DNA from: Nymphaea colorata
Lineage: Eukaryota > Streptophyta > Magnoliopsida > Nymphaeales > Nymphaeaceae
Assembly (NCBI RefSeq): GCF_008831285.2
Contig: NC_045140.1
Location: forward strand, 12,952,505 to 13,016,504
Direction of reading: 5' to 3'
Length of the DNA: 64,000 nucleotides
Below the pieces are notes generated by a model. That model saw only the letters and a program-made list of their open reading frames with translations, was not told where the DNA came from and searched no databases. This document shows positions 45,636-57,741 of the stretch, in pieces (position 1 is the stretch's first letter; every line of letters begins with the position of its first letter). A program made the position numbers and the translations under genes.

Positions 45636-48027
45636 ATCAAGATTTAATGTGACTTTTACGTTTTTTATAGGTACGTATACTACTTTCTAATGTCTTGGAG
45701 TCATCTCACGAAATTATTGACTAAGAAATTTATCTATAAGTTAGAAGATTAAACTAATCGGGTGATTAGCATTATTAAGCATGTAGTTAATGATTGTGTA
45801 ATCAACAATTAACCTTAACTAATTGACTTTAATTAATCAAGTGACTAATCCTTAATGATAGTACAGATTATTTTGAGTTTAAATGAAATTTTCTTAAAAA
45901 ATAAAAAAAAAAAAAGTTATAAAATGGTGAGCCAAGCAACTCGACCCCCAAACCTTTCTAACATTGAGAGAAAGAGAGAGACAATGAGAAAGAAAGAAAG
46001 AGAGAAGAAAAGAGGAAGAAAAGATTAGAAGAGAAAGAAAAGCCGCCAGCATAGCCAAGGAGATTGTTCGTCGAAGTTACGTGTGTCAAGCACATGATAG
46101 AACTAGGAAAAATGCCGATAGTGCCTTCCTCAAGGTTTTACGATTGACAATTTGTGTTTTGATTAAATTCGGATCACAACATGCATGACTTCGTGCCAAA
46201 TTCTGGGATCGGCACCTATTTTCGTGCTTTATGGGTTGGCATATTTTATTTGGGAAAAAGGGGCTCATTTTGGCATTTTCGTGAAGCCTCAAACCCTCAA
46301 TTTTCCCCAGGGTCCCTCTCGGGTCAGTTTGGTGTGTAGTTTCACATCAAATTTTACAATTACCAAGGAGGTTTTGTGTTCTATGCATTTGCATATTTTA
46401 ACTTTGAAAGAAACAACTCAGTTTGGGCATTTTTATGAATTCCCAAACCCCCAATTTTTCCTAGGGGCTCTTTTGCAATCACTTTGACATGTGATGGAGT
46501 GCATCATGACCTACTCAATGGTCCGAGTTAAAGAGCCTGGATGGGTTTCATCTTGTTTGGCTTGAATTGGCCATGGCCAATGGCTTGCCCTGACTGAACA
46601 GTGTTGGTCAGCCATGGCCTGGCCGTGGCGAGCTTGGTTTGACCATAGCTTAGTGGTCATTGGTTTGACTTATTTTGCTTGTTTGTATGCGCACACATGC
46701 ACACTTGAAATATGTTTCTCCATTGTTTTGTATGCTGCCACCCATCAAATGTGCATTTTGATTTCTGTGCCATCACCTATGAGTTAGCAGATACATGTGA
46801 ATGGGCAACCCTATGTGAGCATTGATCGCATCAATAGATGCAATTTAGTCCTGAATTGTTGTCAGGAGGCACTATTTCGATTCCTTTTTATGTTGAGGGA
46901 AATCAAGTTTACCTATTTTCATAGCCTATGAGGGGAATCAAGTTTACCTATTTTCATAGCCTATGAGCTAGATCATAGCATGTGCCAAATATCATGATAT
47001 GGCTTCTGATGAGTACTGCGCATATGTTTATCAGTCTTTCTATGCGCTTGCACCCACTAATGTGTGGTGATTTGATGTGAAGATCATGGACACTGTGACC
47101 AAGTTAATCTTGTGATTAGACCTCTTCGAGAGGAGTTGTATTATGAATGGGATGCTGACAAACTAGAGTTGGACCAGTGTTTGAGTGAATGTAATTCTAG
47201 GTTCGTGAATCTTATTATGATGTTGTAGGAGGATTATGTTATGCACTTCCTAGTGTATTTTATTGAACCTTGTGATATGAGCCTATGTGGCAAGTGGATA
47301 TTAAGTTTTGAGTCTGAGCATGGGATGGATGTAGTGTATTGGCCAAATGCCAGCTTACTGTGAGCGAACATTACTGATTGCATGCTAGTCGTGCCCACTG
47401 CAAAAGGGGTTAGGTGGGTGCAGTGGCCCCGATTTTGAGAGTAGACTTATCGAGAACAGACTATATTGTGAAGGGCTCCTCACCCAGGCAACTGACGAGG
47501 AGCTTGTCCCTATGTAAAGGTTGGGAATCCACTGCTGCAACATTGATAACTGAATCACAGCTGGGGCTATTTGTTCTCAGTGACTCGGTTTATGTGTAAT
47601 GACTGTAAGCTGCACAATAGCCTTGTCAACATCCTAGTGGGAATGCTTTGTGGCTTAGTGTTCATGAGTATGTATATGGGTATATATCTAGTTGTTGCAT
47701 TATGTTATTTATGGTTATTACTTTGTTAAGCAAATGGACTATATTGTGTGTTGACACATGTTATTCGTGTCTTATGGTTTGCTTGGATTGTGCATTATAG
47801 GCTCAAGGTAGCTCATACTCAGAGTTTATCTCTGATGTGTTGATGTCCGTTGTCAGCTCAGTAAAAGGTAGTGTTTCTCAATCATGATGCAGTCAGAATA
47901 AAGGGTGATTACTGGGCACCATGATTTTCGTCATTCTTGCCATATTTTTTTTATTTTGGACTCAGTTTGTATATATTTCGAATTTTCGATCATGTAGGGC
48001 AATGCTTATTTGTATAGATACAGTGTT

Positions 48028-48068
<41 letters not shown>

Positions 48069-48276
48069 TTTAGATTTGATCAGCAAAAGTGTAAGTGTGT
48101 CAAATGTTAGTTATGATCTACACTCACTAACGTGCCACTATAATAGAATAGAGCACATATATGCTTAGGGCAGATGGACCTATGCTCTAATTATGCAAGC
48201 AATTATTATACTATAGCGTAGGACATGTCGTGCTTTTCACCAATTATGAAGACAAATTTCTACTATGTATGATTCA
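45636..48276 (+). repeat. 5' LTR of the chromovirus relic
   Basis: Matches 55105-57961 in the same order: ACGTATACTACTTTCTAATG, GGTGATTAGCATTATTAAGC, the GA-rich leader, GATGGAGTGCATCATGA, GAGGAGCTTGTCCC, a TA/TG microsatellite at 48028-48068, AATAGAGCACATATATGCTTA and ATGTATGATTCACATCCAC. gag follows within about 40-100 bases. Confidence 0.78.
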
Positions 48277-51161
48277 CATCCACTGCAACACCAATCTAGC
48301 AGGCTGCCACAACATCCATGTACCCCCAGCACAGCCACTACACGGGACTTAGTATAAGCACTTTAAAGTTCATGTGCAAGGATGCAGCACAGGAGTGGCT
48401 TGGAGACACTGAAAAGACTTTCATGATGTCTGATATGCCTAAGGAGCTGAAGCTCAGATATGCCACTTATATGTTGGGCAAAGATGCAAATGATTGGTGA
48501 GAAACGTCCAGAAAGTCATGTTTCAAAGATCCAAATGCCTCATGGGCAAAATTCAAAGAGTTATTTATCTTGACCTACATCCTTGATCATGTACAACAGA
48601 ACCATATGCAAAAATTTCTCGATCTGTCATAGTGAGGAATGAGTACGGCAGAGTATGTAGTCAAATTCAGATATCTTAAAAAGTACTAACCTTTATATAT
48701 GTTCCAGACAAATTGAGAGCCCACAAATTCATCCGGTGTTGGACAGACGATCTTTGTGGCAAGGTGATGAGCATGAAACCAGTTAATGTAAAGGAAACAA
48801 TGGAAATGGCTATCAGATTTGAATATTATTGGGCTCAGGTGCAGAAGCACACCGAGAAGAAGAAAGTTGTAGTTCTCAGTGAGGTCAGTTAGGAGAAGCT
48901 ATACAAGCTTTTTTCCACTCAGAAAAAGGGTGTCTCTACCTCCACCAGACGGGCAAAGACTGCCATGACTAGCAGTAATGTTCAGGTTACCATCGTTTTT
49001 AGATAGGGCGTCTGTGCAGTGTGCTCCAAATTGTCAGGTGTTTGTCTTTTCTATGATAAACATGGAATTTTTTCGGTAGTACTCCAAAAGAAGGGAACAA
49101 TATCAACAGTAGTGATAATGGCATCCATGCCTGTCATCCAACAGTCAGTCCCCACCTTTGCCAGTCAGTTGGATTCCAGTCTGTTGCATCGTAGGAGGGC
49201 AACCGGGCATACATATTCTATGACTGGAAATTTAAAAACTCTAAGATGTGCTGTAATCAAAGGGTTACACTCACAAAACCATTCCTCAGCTAGCAGCACT
49301 TGTCTAGAAGGTGTAACAGCCCGTTCACATGAGAGACATTGCCTACCTAGTGAGTTTGACATAATGAAGGCAGATTTGTCCTTGTAATCTATAAGTTTAC
49401 TTATCTTTTTCCTGAGAATCTTCCATGTTTATTGCTATCTCGAGAGACTAAGTTCATTGTTGATCTCATGTTTGACATTGTACTTATCTCAAAGGCACTT
49501 TACAGGATGACCTTGCTGAGTTGGAGGAACCGAAGAAGTAGTTACAAGAGCTGCTAGTTAAGGGATTGATCTACTCTAGCATGACCCTTGGGGCACACGT
49601 GTTACTTGTCAAGATGAATGATGGATCCCTGTATTTATGTATCAATTATCATATGTTGAACCAGGTAACATTAAATAGAATTACCATTTGCTAGCGCTGA
49701 AGATTTATTGGATCAACTGAAGGATACACCTATGTTCTCTAAGATTGGCTTGAGATCAAAATATTATCAGATATTCATCAAGAAGGCGGACATTCCAAGG
49801 GCTACCTTCAAAATATTGTATAGCCACTATGAGCTTGATATGTTACCTTTGGATTAATTAATATTTCCACTGTGTTTATGGACTTGATGAATAAAGTCTT
49901 TAGGGTCTACTTAGTTGAGTTTTTGTTTGTTTTCATTGATGATGTGTTAATAGACTCTCCTCTCAGGAGGAGCTGAGAGGCATATTCACATCATACATGG
50001 CACTTTGAGGCAGCATATGCTTTATGCTAAGCTGTCTAAATGTGAATTTCCGGTTGAGCGACTCAATTTCTTGAGACATATCATCTATGGGTATGGCATG
50101 GTAGCGGATCTAGTTATAGTCAAGACACTGCAGCAGGGGAAGACTTCTACTACACCTTTTGAGTTTCATTGGTTTAATAGGTTATTACAAGCATTTTATA
50201 CAAGGATTCTTGCATTGTTCAGGAAAGAAGTGGAGTTTATTTAGTCTGAAGCATGCAAGAGGAGTTTCTAGACTTTGACGCAAAAGTTGGTTACTGCTCT
50301 AGTGCTAGAGCATTTTCTTCTAACAAAGAGGGTTGCAATTTATGCAGATGTTTTATAATTTAGGCATAGTGGAGTGTTACTACAGCATGAGCATGTAATA
50401 GCCAATACCTTGCATCAATTGAGACCCCACAAGCAAAACACTAGAGACTACATGGATTGTTATAGTCTCTCAAGGTCACACAACCGAAATGGGAGGAGGT
50501 GGCTATGGGTATCATTGTGGGCCTGCCAAAGATAAGGAGACAACGGAATGCTATTTGGGTAGTAGTTTATCGGTAGACCAAGCTAGACCACTTCTTGCTA
50601 ATCCATGAAGCATAGCCAGTAAATTGTGGGAGAGGTAAAATGCTATTTGGGTACATAGATGAGATTGTTAGACTATACGCTGTGCCACACACCTCCTATC
50701 ATATCGAGGTCTCCGGTTCACATCACAATTTTGGAAGTCATTATAGAGAGCCTTGGAACAAGTTGTGTATGAGTTCATCTTTTCACTTTCAGATAACTGG
50801 GCAGACCCAGAGGATGATATGGACCTTAGAAGATATCTATAGAGCTTGCTTCATATAATGGATAGGATAGTGAAATCAACATATAACACTGGTAAATGTA
50901 TAATGTATTCCACATATCAATTCTCAGATGATTTGTATCATTTTTCAGCCATGTAATCAGCAACGAGGAGTGGAGGTATGCGATGATATCCATTATGGAG
51001 AAAAGCCGTTGAGGATTGTACATGAATATGTGTGAGTGTCACGGACAAAGACTTTTTCTATCATCAAGGTGGCGTGCCATCACAATGGAGCTGCATATCG
51101 TACATGCGAGCTCAAAGCTGAATTGCAGATGAGATATCCTCAGCTATTTTGTTCACACTTA
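48277..51161 (+). pseudogene. Chromovirus gag-pol remnant
   Basis: Gag: DAAQEWLGDTEKTFMMSDMP and LRYATYMLGKDANDW (48390-48500). Gag continues past a stop as ETSRKSCFKDPNASWAKFKELF. RT: DGSLYLCINYHMLNQ-type sequence near 49620-49670, then LLDQLKDTPMFSKIGLRSKYYQI near 49705-49770, DDVLIDS near 49940, and a thumb LSKCEFPVERLNFLRHII in the open segment 50005-50244. Integrase: FQITGQTQRMIWTLEDIYRACF (50797-50860), corresponding to HPQTDGQTER. The end near 51035-51150 reads ACHHNGAAYRTCELKAEL, then MRYPQLF, the C-terminal block of Tekay/Del pol. RNase H, most of integrase and protease are damaged or missing. Confidence 0.78.
51159..51161. repeat. TTA target duplication, left
   Basis: Directly before the GAGGTCGTTTGAT terminus; matches TTA at 54997-54999. 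Confidence 0.7.
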
Positions 51162-51284
51162 GAGGTCGTTTGATTGCTGTCCATCAGGACAAGACAGACA
51201 GGACGTCCTGTTCATTACACTACAATCCTGTCCTTATGGACAATGATGTTACTTGTCCTCCGTTTGATGATTTTATGAACAGAA

Positions 51285-51520
51285 CACCATGTTCTTTTTG
51301 TCCGGCGTTTGTTTTGCATATGTCCATTCTATCTGATGTTTGTTTCTGTCCGTTCTGTCTGACGTTTGCTTTTGTCATGTCCGATCTATCCGTTTTGTCA
51401 AATGTTTGTGTCTTCCATGGTTAGTTATGTCTATCCTGTCTAATGTTTGTTTATGTTATGTTCGAGCTGTCTGTTCTATCTGATGTTTGTGCCTTCTATA
51501 ATCAGTTTTGGCTACACATA
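51285..51520. repeat. Subterminal repeat array of the TIR element
   Basis: About six degenerate units of 30-40 bases share the pattern TGTCC-x-TCTGTCTGATGTTTGT. Related words (GTCC, CAGCGTTTGATG) recur in inverse orientation near the right end (54895-54985). Such subterminal motifs typically bind the transposase in TIR elements; that role here is inference. Confidence 0.65.
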
Positions 51521-51892
51521 GCAAAGAAACTTTCTTCCAAATAAACCAAAAAAAAAAAAGGCTCAACGTTAACAATCAATACAAGTGCTTGTTGGCTGAC
51601 TGCAAGGTCAGAAGCTCAACAAATTTAAGAAAAAGGAAATTTTTCTTCTAATAATGAATAAGGCTGCTGGAAGGTTAACCATCAAGCAAAGTGGCTAAAC
51701 ATAAGGTCACCAGTTCAACACATCTCAGCAGAGAAATCTAAAACAAGCACGAGTTAACAGCTATAGACTCAACCCAGATGCACAAGCACTGAACTTTTAA
51801 TGGGAAAAAAATAGCCATTATCAAAACATGTGCCATTGAACAAAAGAAAAGGTAAGGTTTAAAAAGGAGAGTCCAAATGCATTACAAAATCA

Positions 51893-52125
51893 TCATTTTT
51901 GCATGAGGTCGATGCCAGCTTCTTTAGCCACAACATCTAAGCCTTTCTTCTTGATGATCTTCAATGCTTTTGTGGACAACCTCAATTTCAAGTACCTCTT
52001 TTCAGCTTTCCACCACACTTTCTTGCACTGCAAATTTACAAACTGCAATTTCTTTGTCTTGTGATTTGAGAAGGAGACCTTATTGGCATGGTTTGCCTTT
52101 TTGCCTGTAAATGGGCATACACGAC
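51893..52125 (-). pseudogene. RPL28: Plastid ribosomal protein bL28 (RPL28) last exon, within the TIR element
   Basis: The minus strand is open from 52125 down to a TGA at 51893-51895. It reads [20 protein letters not shown], then [20 protein letters not shown], then [17 protein letters not shown] and [16 protein letters not shown], a near-complete bL28 core of about 77 residues. bL28 is a large-subunit ribosomal protein; this spelling is that of the nuclear-encoded plastid form. The exon starts at a good splice acceptor (TTTTCTTTCAG before GTCGTGTATGCC), so it came from an intron-containing genomic copy and not a retrocopy. An exon for the transit peptide was not identified with confidence upstream (52126-54500). 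Its position inside a TIR element suggests capture, but an intact gene overrun by TIR-like ends is not excluded. Confidence 0.8.
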
Positions 52126-52343
52126 CTGAAAGAAAAGAGCTAGCGGGTTAATGACTTTATAGATTGTTTTGGATGTTGCAAACGGCTCAAAATGATGCAT
52201 ACATACATCCCTATTTCTACTATGCAGAAATTATCACACATTTTTTGCAAAGAGTTTTTATCTTTACAGTTTTTATGTATATTATTTATTTATTTAAGAA
52301 TAATTTTTATTTCTTTTTTTTTTGTCAATTGGCAACCAATTCA

Positions 52344-52571
52344 GCTGAGTTCTCGATTTAATCGACTCAATGACTTAATTAGTTGTCTGGATAATGAGGA
52401 ATCAGACATACAACTTGATCTAATTCTGAAACACCTTATGAACAATAATCCTAGACCAAGTTCTGAAACACCTTATGAACAATAATCCTAGACAAAGTTC
52501 TAGCAGGTGATTGAAAAAGCCAACCAGAGATACTTGGAGAAGTGGATCCAACGTGACCTGATAACTGATCT
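52344..52571 (+). other. Upstream coding-like segment with 37-bp frameshifting duplication
   Basis: After an ATTCAG acceptor-like site the plus strand reads LSSRFNRLNDLISCLDNEE and DIQLDLILKHLMNNN. A 37-bp unit (TTCTGAAACACCTTATGAAC onward) occurs at 52424 and 52461. Because 37 is not a multiple of three, the duplication shifts the frame and leads to a stop. The following bases read EKANQRYLEKWIQRDLI in another frame before the 275-codon ORF. This looks like 5' coding sequence of the same unknown gene, broken. Confidence 0.4.
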
Positions 52572-53399
52572 TTGTCTGAACCTAGAGGTTTTGATTTCTA
52601 CAAAGATGTTCTATCAGTAATGAAAGACAACAAACAAATTATTGGCAGTTGGTGGAAACCCACCATTGTATATGCAGCAGAAGTGATTCGATCCTTGAAT
52701 TTGCAATGCCCAACTTATGTTTGCAACATCATTCCCACCCCCAATTCAGCCATTCGAGCATTCTCAAACAGACAAGAGTGGAAACAGGCTCTCAGGAATG
52801 CTCTTGAAGCTAGAAACCGGATGTTGCTCTCCTGTTATAGACAATATGTCTACCTTTACAAATGGAATCAATTTGTGCTGGAGACAGGGGATTCTAATCC
52901 ATTTTCTGTAAGTGGAATGGACCCTTTACAAATGATAGAGTCTGGTTTTGATATTCTATCTAAAGAATGCAAACAAAGTGATCCTTCACGACCCCAGTTT
53001 GGGGTTTCTAGGATGAACGAATCTAGACAATTTGGTGCTTCTAAGGAACAACTTCATGTTATACCATTTATTAACTCTACCGTCCATTGTATTGATGATG
53101 ATCCTTGCAGCCATCAAGGCACAACTGCGACAACTAGCACAACTAAGAATAAGACTGATGCTACTTTACAGATGGATTTACAAAGTTGCATAGATGGAAG
53201 AGTTTCCACTGAATTGAACTCACAATGGTGCAAGCCTCTTTCGAAAGTTAATAATAAGGAGAAATCGGTTGCTGTAAACAGTGCAGTTCTGCCAACAAAT
53301 TGTTACTTTGATTCTGTTGAGGCATCTAAGAAGGTGCTTCAATACAATTTAGATGAGAAACTTGGAAATTATAATGAGAGTTCAACGAACAAAAGGTGA
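52572..53399 (+). CDS. Open 275-codon ORF of unknown function inside the TIR element
   Basis: I do not recognise the family. The first two thirds look like a folded, aromatic- and basic-rich protein (IIGSWWKPTIVYAAEVIRSL, NRQEWKQALRNALEARNRML, SCYRQYVYLYKWNQFVLETG). The C-terminal part is Ser/Thr/Asn-rich and probably disordered. There is no signal peptide, membrane segment or transposase motif visible. The start is the first ATG of the open frame, but in-frame or shifted coding sequence seems to precede it, so it is probably a 3' exon of a captured host gene. A 95-bp direct repeat spans its stop (AACAAAAGGTGATCTACAA at 53388 and 53483). It could be a neutral relic that stays open by chance or by youth. 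Confidence 0.5.
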   Translation: MSEPRGFDFYKDVLSVMKDNKQIIGSWWKPTIVYAAEVIRSLNLQCPTYVCNIIPTPNSAIRAFSNRQEWKQALRNALEARNRMLLSCYRQYVYLYKWNQFVLETGDSNPFSVSGMDPLQMIESGFDILSKECKQSDPSRPQFGVSRMNESRQFGASKEQLHVIPFINSTVHCIDDDPCSHQGTTATTSTTKNKTDATLQMDLQSCIDGRVSTELNSQWCKPLSKVNNKEKSVAVNSAVLPTNCYFDSVEASKKVLQYNLDEKLGNYNESSTNKR

Positions 53400-54995
53400 T
53401 CTACAAAGCAATTTACATTTATACATGACCTGATATAACTTGAATAATACAAATGCCCTGACACACCCTTACTAGTAATAGGAACAAAAGGTGATCTACA
53501 AGGCAATTTACATTTACACCATATAAATGACCTGATCTAATAACTCTTAATTTGGCAATCCTCATTAGTCGTTCCAAAGATGAATGTGTTAAACTGATCC
53601 CACACCAACGTCATTAAATAACAGAAAATAAAATTGCAGAAAATTTACAAAAGATCAAGACGTATCAAAATACAGAAGAATTTGTGGTTGTGATTAACTG
53701 AAGCATCATCGTTCAAAGCAGTAATGGCACAAAAACTGCAGCCTTTTACAGGTGCCCATTTATCGGCCAGTGATTCTGTCCCTCAAATCAGCCTTTTTAG
53801 AGTTGGGCTTGATGCTTGTCAGAGCATCCATGGTTGTCCTTAAGGTTATTGCAACAAAACAGAAGCATTTGGGGATGCTACCAACATCTCGCAGAGCCCC
53901 AAAAGCGGATGAACAACAAAAGTTTCACACCGAAAGGTACAATGCCTCAAGATACAATTATTATATTTAGTGAAAAAACATTCAATATACTACAAGACCC
54001 AAAAATAATGTCGTTAGGAAACATGATCATTGGTGCTTAGGAACTAAATTGCAGAACATATAACAAGCATAGCCTACTGACCACCAACAACATTTTCCTG
54101 ATATATGTATATGACTCAACAAGATGGAAGTGACTGAATGAGAACTAGAAGCAGAAACTGCACAAGAAACCTGCTCTTAATTGATATGGCTGTCCTGTGC
54201 ATGTCTTCACATGTTTTCTTCCCCTTTTGACAACAGCAACGCAAATCCAGAGGTCATACCCAAGAGAAAAATGCAATTGACGAAAGGGAGACTTGAAATG
54301 AGGCAGTAGCTTTTAGACTTCCAGATGATTTGGGAAGAAAAAATCAAGAAGAGAAGATTACTCACTTCACTGCCACTGCCGAAATCTTCAATCACTCGAA
54401 AGCTCCAGTCTTTCTCTCCTTCTTCCTTCTTCCTTCTTCCAACTGAAGAGGCCGATGAACGGCAAAGACCAACGGGGGCAGATAACTTCCTCAATGGCTC
54501 CGTTCAGCAGAGGAAGAAGCAAAGGAGCGATATCTTTCAGTAGACGGAACAAAAGAGTCTGGCAGTCGCCCTCCCGCAGAGACGGAGGAGAAGAAAAATA
54601 GAAAGGGCTAGGACAGGTCGGGTGACAGAGGAGAAGAAGAGAAACAGGAAGAGCTAGGGCAGCTCGGGGCGGAGGGGGCGGAGATGGAGGAGAAAGACAG
54701 CGGAGATGGAGGAGAAGGAGAAGGAGAAAAAAAAAATGGAGTCGGGGGCTCGGGGTCGGGGTTGGGGAAGCTAGTGGTCGTCGGGGGTGGCTCAGAAAAT
54801 GGAGTCGGGGGATCGGGGTCGGGGAAGCTTGTTCCGAGGGTTGGTTCGGAACGGAATGGAACAAAAAATCAATTTATACCTTTGTCCAGTTGTCTGTCGT
54901 GTCCAGTCAGTTCCGTGGACAGCGTTTGATGAAAATTTTGCTTAGACAGAACATGCGTGTCCTGTTCTACGTGTCCAGGGGCCATCAAACGACCT
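53400..54995. other. Remaining interior and right subterminal part of the TIR element
   Basis: No confident gene. A minus-strand stretch near 54360-54500 ends in GCAGTGAA before GTGAGT, a good splice donor, and could be a captured 5' exon or UTR of the bL28 gene. The 54560-54840 segment is G-rich (GGGG and GGAGAAGGAG words), and its inverse open frame is proline/leucine low-complexity. Confidence 0.4.
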
Positions 54996-54996
54996 C

Positions 54997-54999
54997 TTA
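54997..54999. repeat. TTA target duplication, right
   Basis: Directly after the inverted ATCAAACGACCTC terminus; matches TTA at 51159-51161. Confidence 0.7.
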
Positions 55000-55020
55000 G
55001 GAAACTTGAAGGACAAAATT

Positions 55021-55037
55021 TTTTTGAGGGGTAGAAA
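55021..55037 (+). promoter_or_regulatory. Polypurine tract of the chromovirus relic
   Basis: TTTTTGAGGGGTAGAAA lies directly before the LTR start TGTGACATCC, as expected for plus-strand priming in this group. Confidence 0.7.
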
Positions 55038-57536
55038 TGTGACATCCTAAATAGTAAGTGCGTTCAAAATCAGTTTCTTCATTTTTTTAAAATGACTTTT
55101 TTATTTTGTATGTGATACGTATACTACTTTCTAATGGCTTGGAGTCATCATACGGAATTGGCATGATCGTGTAGAGTTCGTTGTCAGTTTTTTGATGGTG
55201 CTAACTAAGTAGAATTCTGATAAAGCATGACAATGAACCATTCAATTGAAGTCTGAGTTCTTTGAAAAATTCGTAAAAACCTATTTATGGTTTTGCAGAA
55301 CTAATGAGCTACTTAACTGAAATTACCAAGCACTCATAAGGAATTTAGCTATAAGACAACTAGAGGATTAGTAATGTATTAATTGAGTGATTAGCATTAT
55401 TAAGCAGGATTAAAACTTAAACTATTTCTTGTTTAAGCAATAATTAACCTTAACTGATGAAGAATTGACTTCAATTGATCAAGTGATTAAACCTTACTGA
55501 TATTACTATTTCTTTTGAGGCTAAATAAAAATTCTTAAAATTTTAGGCTTTTCTTAAAAATAGATATATAAGGGGGAGGTCCAGCAATTCGACCGCCACC
55601 CCCTTAGTTTCTAATGTTCAGAGAAAGATGTAGGGAAAGAAAGAGATAAGGAAAGAGGGAAAAGGGAGGAAAAGGAGAAGGGGGTAGAAAAAAAGCCACT
55701 AGCACAGGTAGGGAGATCGTCTCGCAAACTTGTGGGTGGCTAGCCTGGACTAGAACCAGGTAGACTGTAGGTATGGCCTTCCCTGAGGGATTTATGATTG
55801 AAATTTGCATTTTAATTAAAATTCAGATTACAACATGCATGGTTTTGTACCAAATTCTGGGAATAGCCCATATTGTTTGTGCTCTATGCAATGGCATATT
55901 TGATTTAGTGAGAAAGGGCTTTGTTTGGGCATTTTCTTGAAGCCCCAATCCTCTAGTTTTTCTCAAGAGCCCTCTTGAGTCAGTGTACTACATTTTTGAT
56001 TGACGCATATTTTTTGTGTTTTATGCAGTTGCATATTTAATTTCAAACAAGATAACTCAGTTTGGGTGTTTTGTTTAGGAAGTCCTGGTTTTCCCTATGA
56101 CCCTTTAGGGATCACTTTGACATGTAATGGAGTGCATCATCACGACTTGGTTGGCCATGGCCTTGTCACGGCCAGCTTGGGTCGGTCACGACATAGCACT
56201 CGCAGGTTTGACCTATTTTGTTTACTAGTATGCATGCACATACACAGTTGAAATATGTTTGTGCTTTGTTTTGTGTGCTGCCATGTGTCAGATGTGCATT
56301 TTGACTTCTGTGCAGTCACGTGCCAGTCAGCATATATAGGTTTATGTGAGCATTGATCATGTTGATGAATGCAATTTAGTCCTGAGACTTGCCCTCATGA
56401 GGCACTGTGTTGATTCCCTCTAATGTTAAGGGAGAAATCGATTTTTCTTGTTTTCATGACCTGCGAGCTGTTAATTGATTATAGCATGTGCCAAATAACA
56501 TGATTTGGTTTCTGATGAGCACTATCAACGTTGCACACACGTTTGTTAGTCTTTCAATATGATTATGCCCATTAATGTATGATGATTTGATGTGAGGATC
56601 ACAGACCCTTGATAATGTTATGCTTGTGACTAGACCTCTTCAAGAGAAATGTAGATATTGTGATATACTAGTGTTGGACTAGTACTTGCATGACTGTGAT
56701 TTCAAGTTTGTAATTCTTATTACATGATATTGTATGACGATTGTATTATGCATTTCCCAATGTATTTTATTGAATATTCTGATATGAGCCTGTGTGGCAT
56801 GTAGATATTGTATTGTGAGCCTAAGCACAAGACGAACGTATCGAAATGGCCAAAGGCCGGTTTTACCGTTAACAGACTTTACTGACTAGATGCCAGTCAA
56901 TCCAACTGTAAAAGGGTCAGGTGGGTGGCATAGGAGCCAGAACTGTATTGTGAAGGGTTTCTCATCCGAGCTACTAACGAGGAGCCCATCCCCACGTAGA
57001 GGATGGGACACCATTGCTGCAGTAGTGGTAGCTAACTAGATCCTAGTTTGGAGTCACGGCATGGGTTGCCCTATACTCTTTTGTTCTTGGTTACTTAGTT
57101 TGTGTTTGATGACTATAAGCTGCACAGTGGTCTTGTGTACTTTCCAGTGGGGAATGCTGTGTCGCTCTCAATGCTCAAGACTATGTAGGTGGGTATATAT
57201 GCAGATGTTGCATCATGTTATTTATGTTGATTATTTTCTTATACAGATGGACTATGTTGTGTGTTGGCACATGTTATTTGTGTCTTATGATTTGTTTGGA
57301 TTGTGCATTGTAGGCCAAAGATAGGCCATACTCAGAGTCTATCTCTGATGAGTTGATGCTTGTTTTCACGTACTTGCTTGGTAGATGGCTGTGTTTCTCA
57401 ATCTGACGCTATCATGATAGAGGGTGATCGTTGGACACCATGATTTGTGCCCATTTGGGCCATTTGTTTTTGTTGTTGGCCTAGTATTTATATATTTCGA
57501 TCATGTAACCCAATGCTTGTTTGCATAGATACAGTG

Positions 57537-57612
<76 letters not shown>

Positions 57613-57710
57613 AGGTTGGGCCATTTGTTTTTGTTGTTGGACTAGTATTTATATATTTCGATCATGTAACCCAATGCTTGTTTGCATAGATACAGTGTTC
57701 ATATATATAA

Positions 57711-57741
<31 letters not shown>

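Larger units (their letters stand above)
51162..54996. mobile_element. PIF/Harbinger-like TIR element carrying gene fragments (candidate Pack-TYPE)
   Basis: The left end reads GAGGTCGTTTGATTGCTGTC and the right end, inverted, GAGGTCGTTTGATGGCCCC, so the terminal 13 bases are perfect inverted repeats. TTA flanks it at 51159-51161 and 54997-54999; TTA is the PIF/Harbinger target. CTTAG also matches on both sides, so a 5-bp duplication with AGGTCG termini is an alternative reading. Removing it joins the chromovirus pol end to that element's polypurine tract, which confirms the boundaries. No transposase ORF was seen. The 3835-bp interior holds subterminal repeats, a plastid bL28 exon (minus) and a 275-codon ORF (plus). 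Confidence 0.8.

Noticed and set aside
54207-54494. Transit-peptide exon for bL28
   Set aside because: A good splice donor follows, but the peptide shows no match to known bL28c N-termini and the frame carries no convincing start context.
54388-54864. 158-codon minus-strand proline/leucine-rich ORF in the TIR element
   Set aside because: Reverse of a G-rich low-complexity tract; no folded-domain signature.
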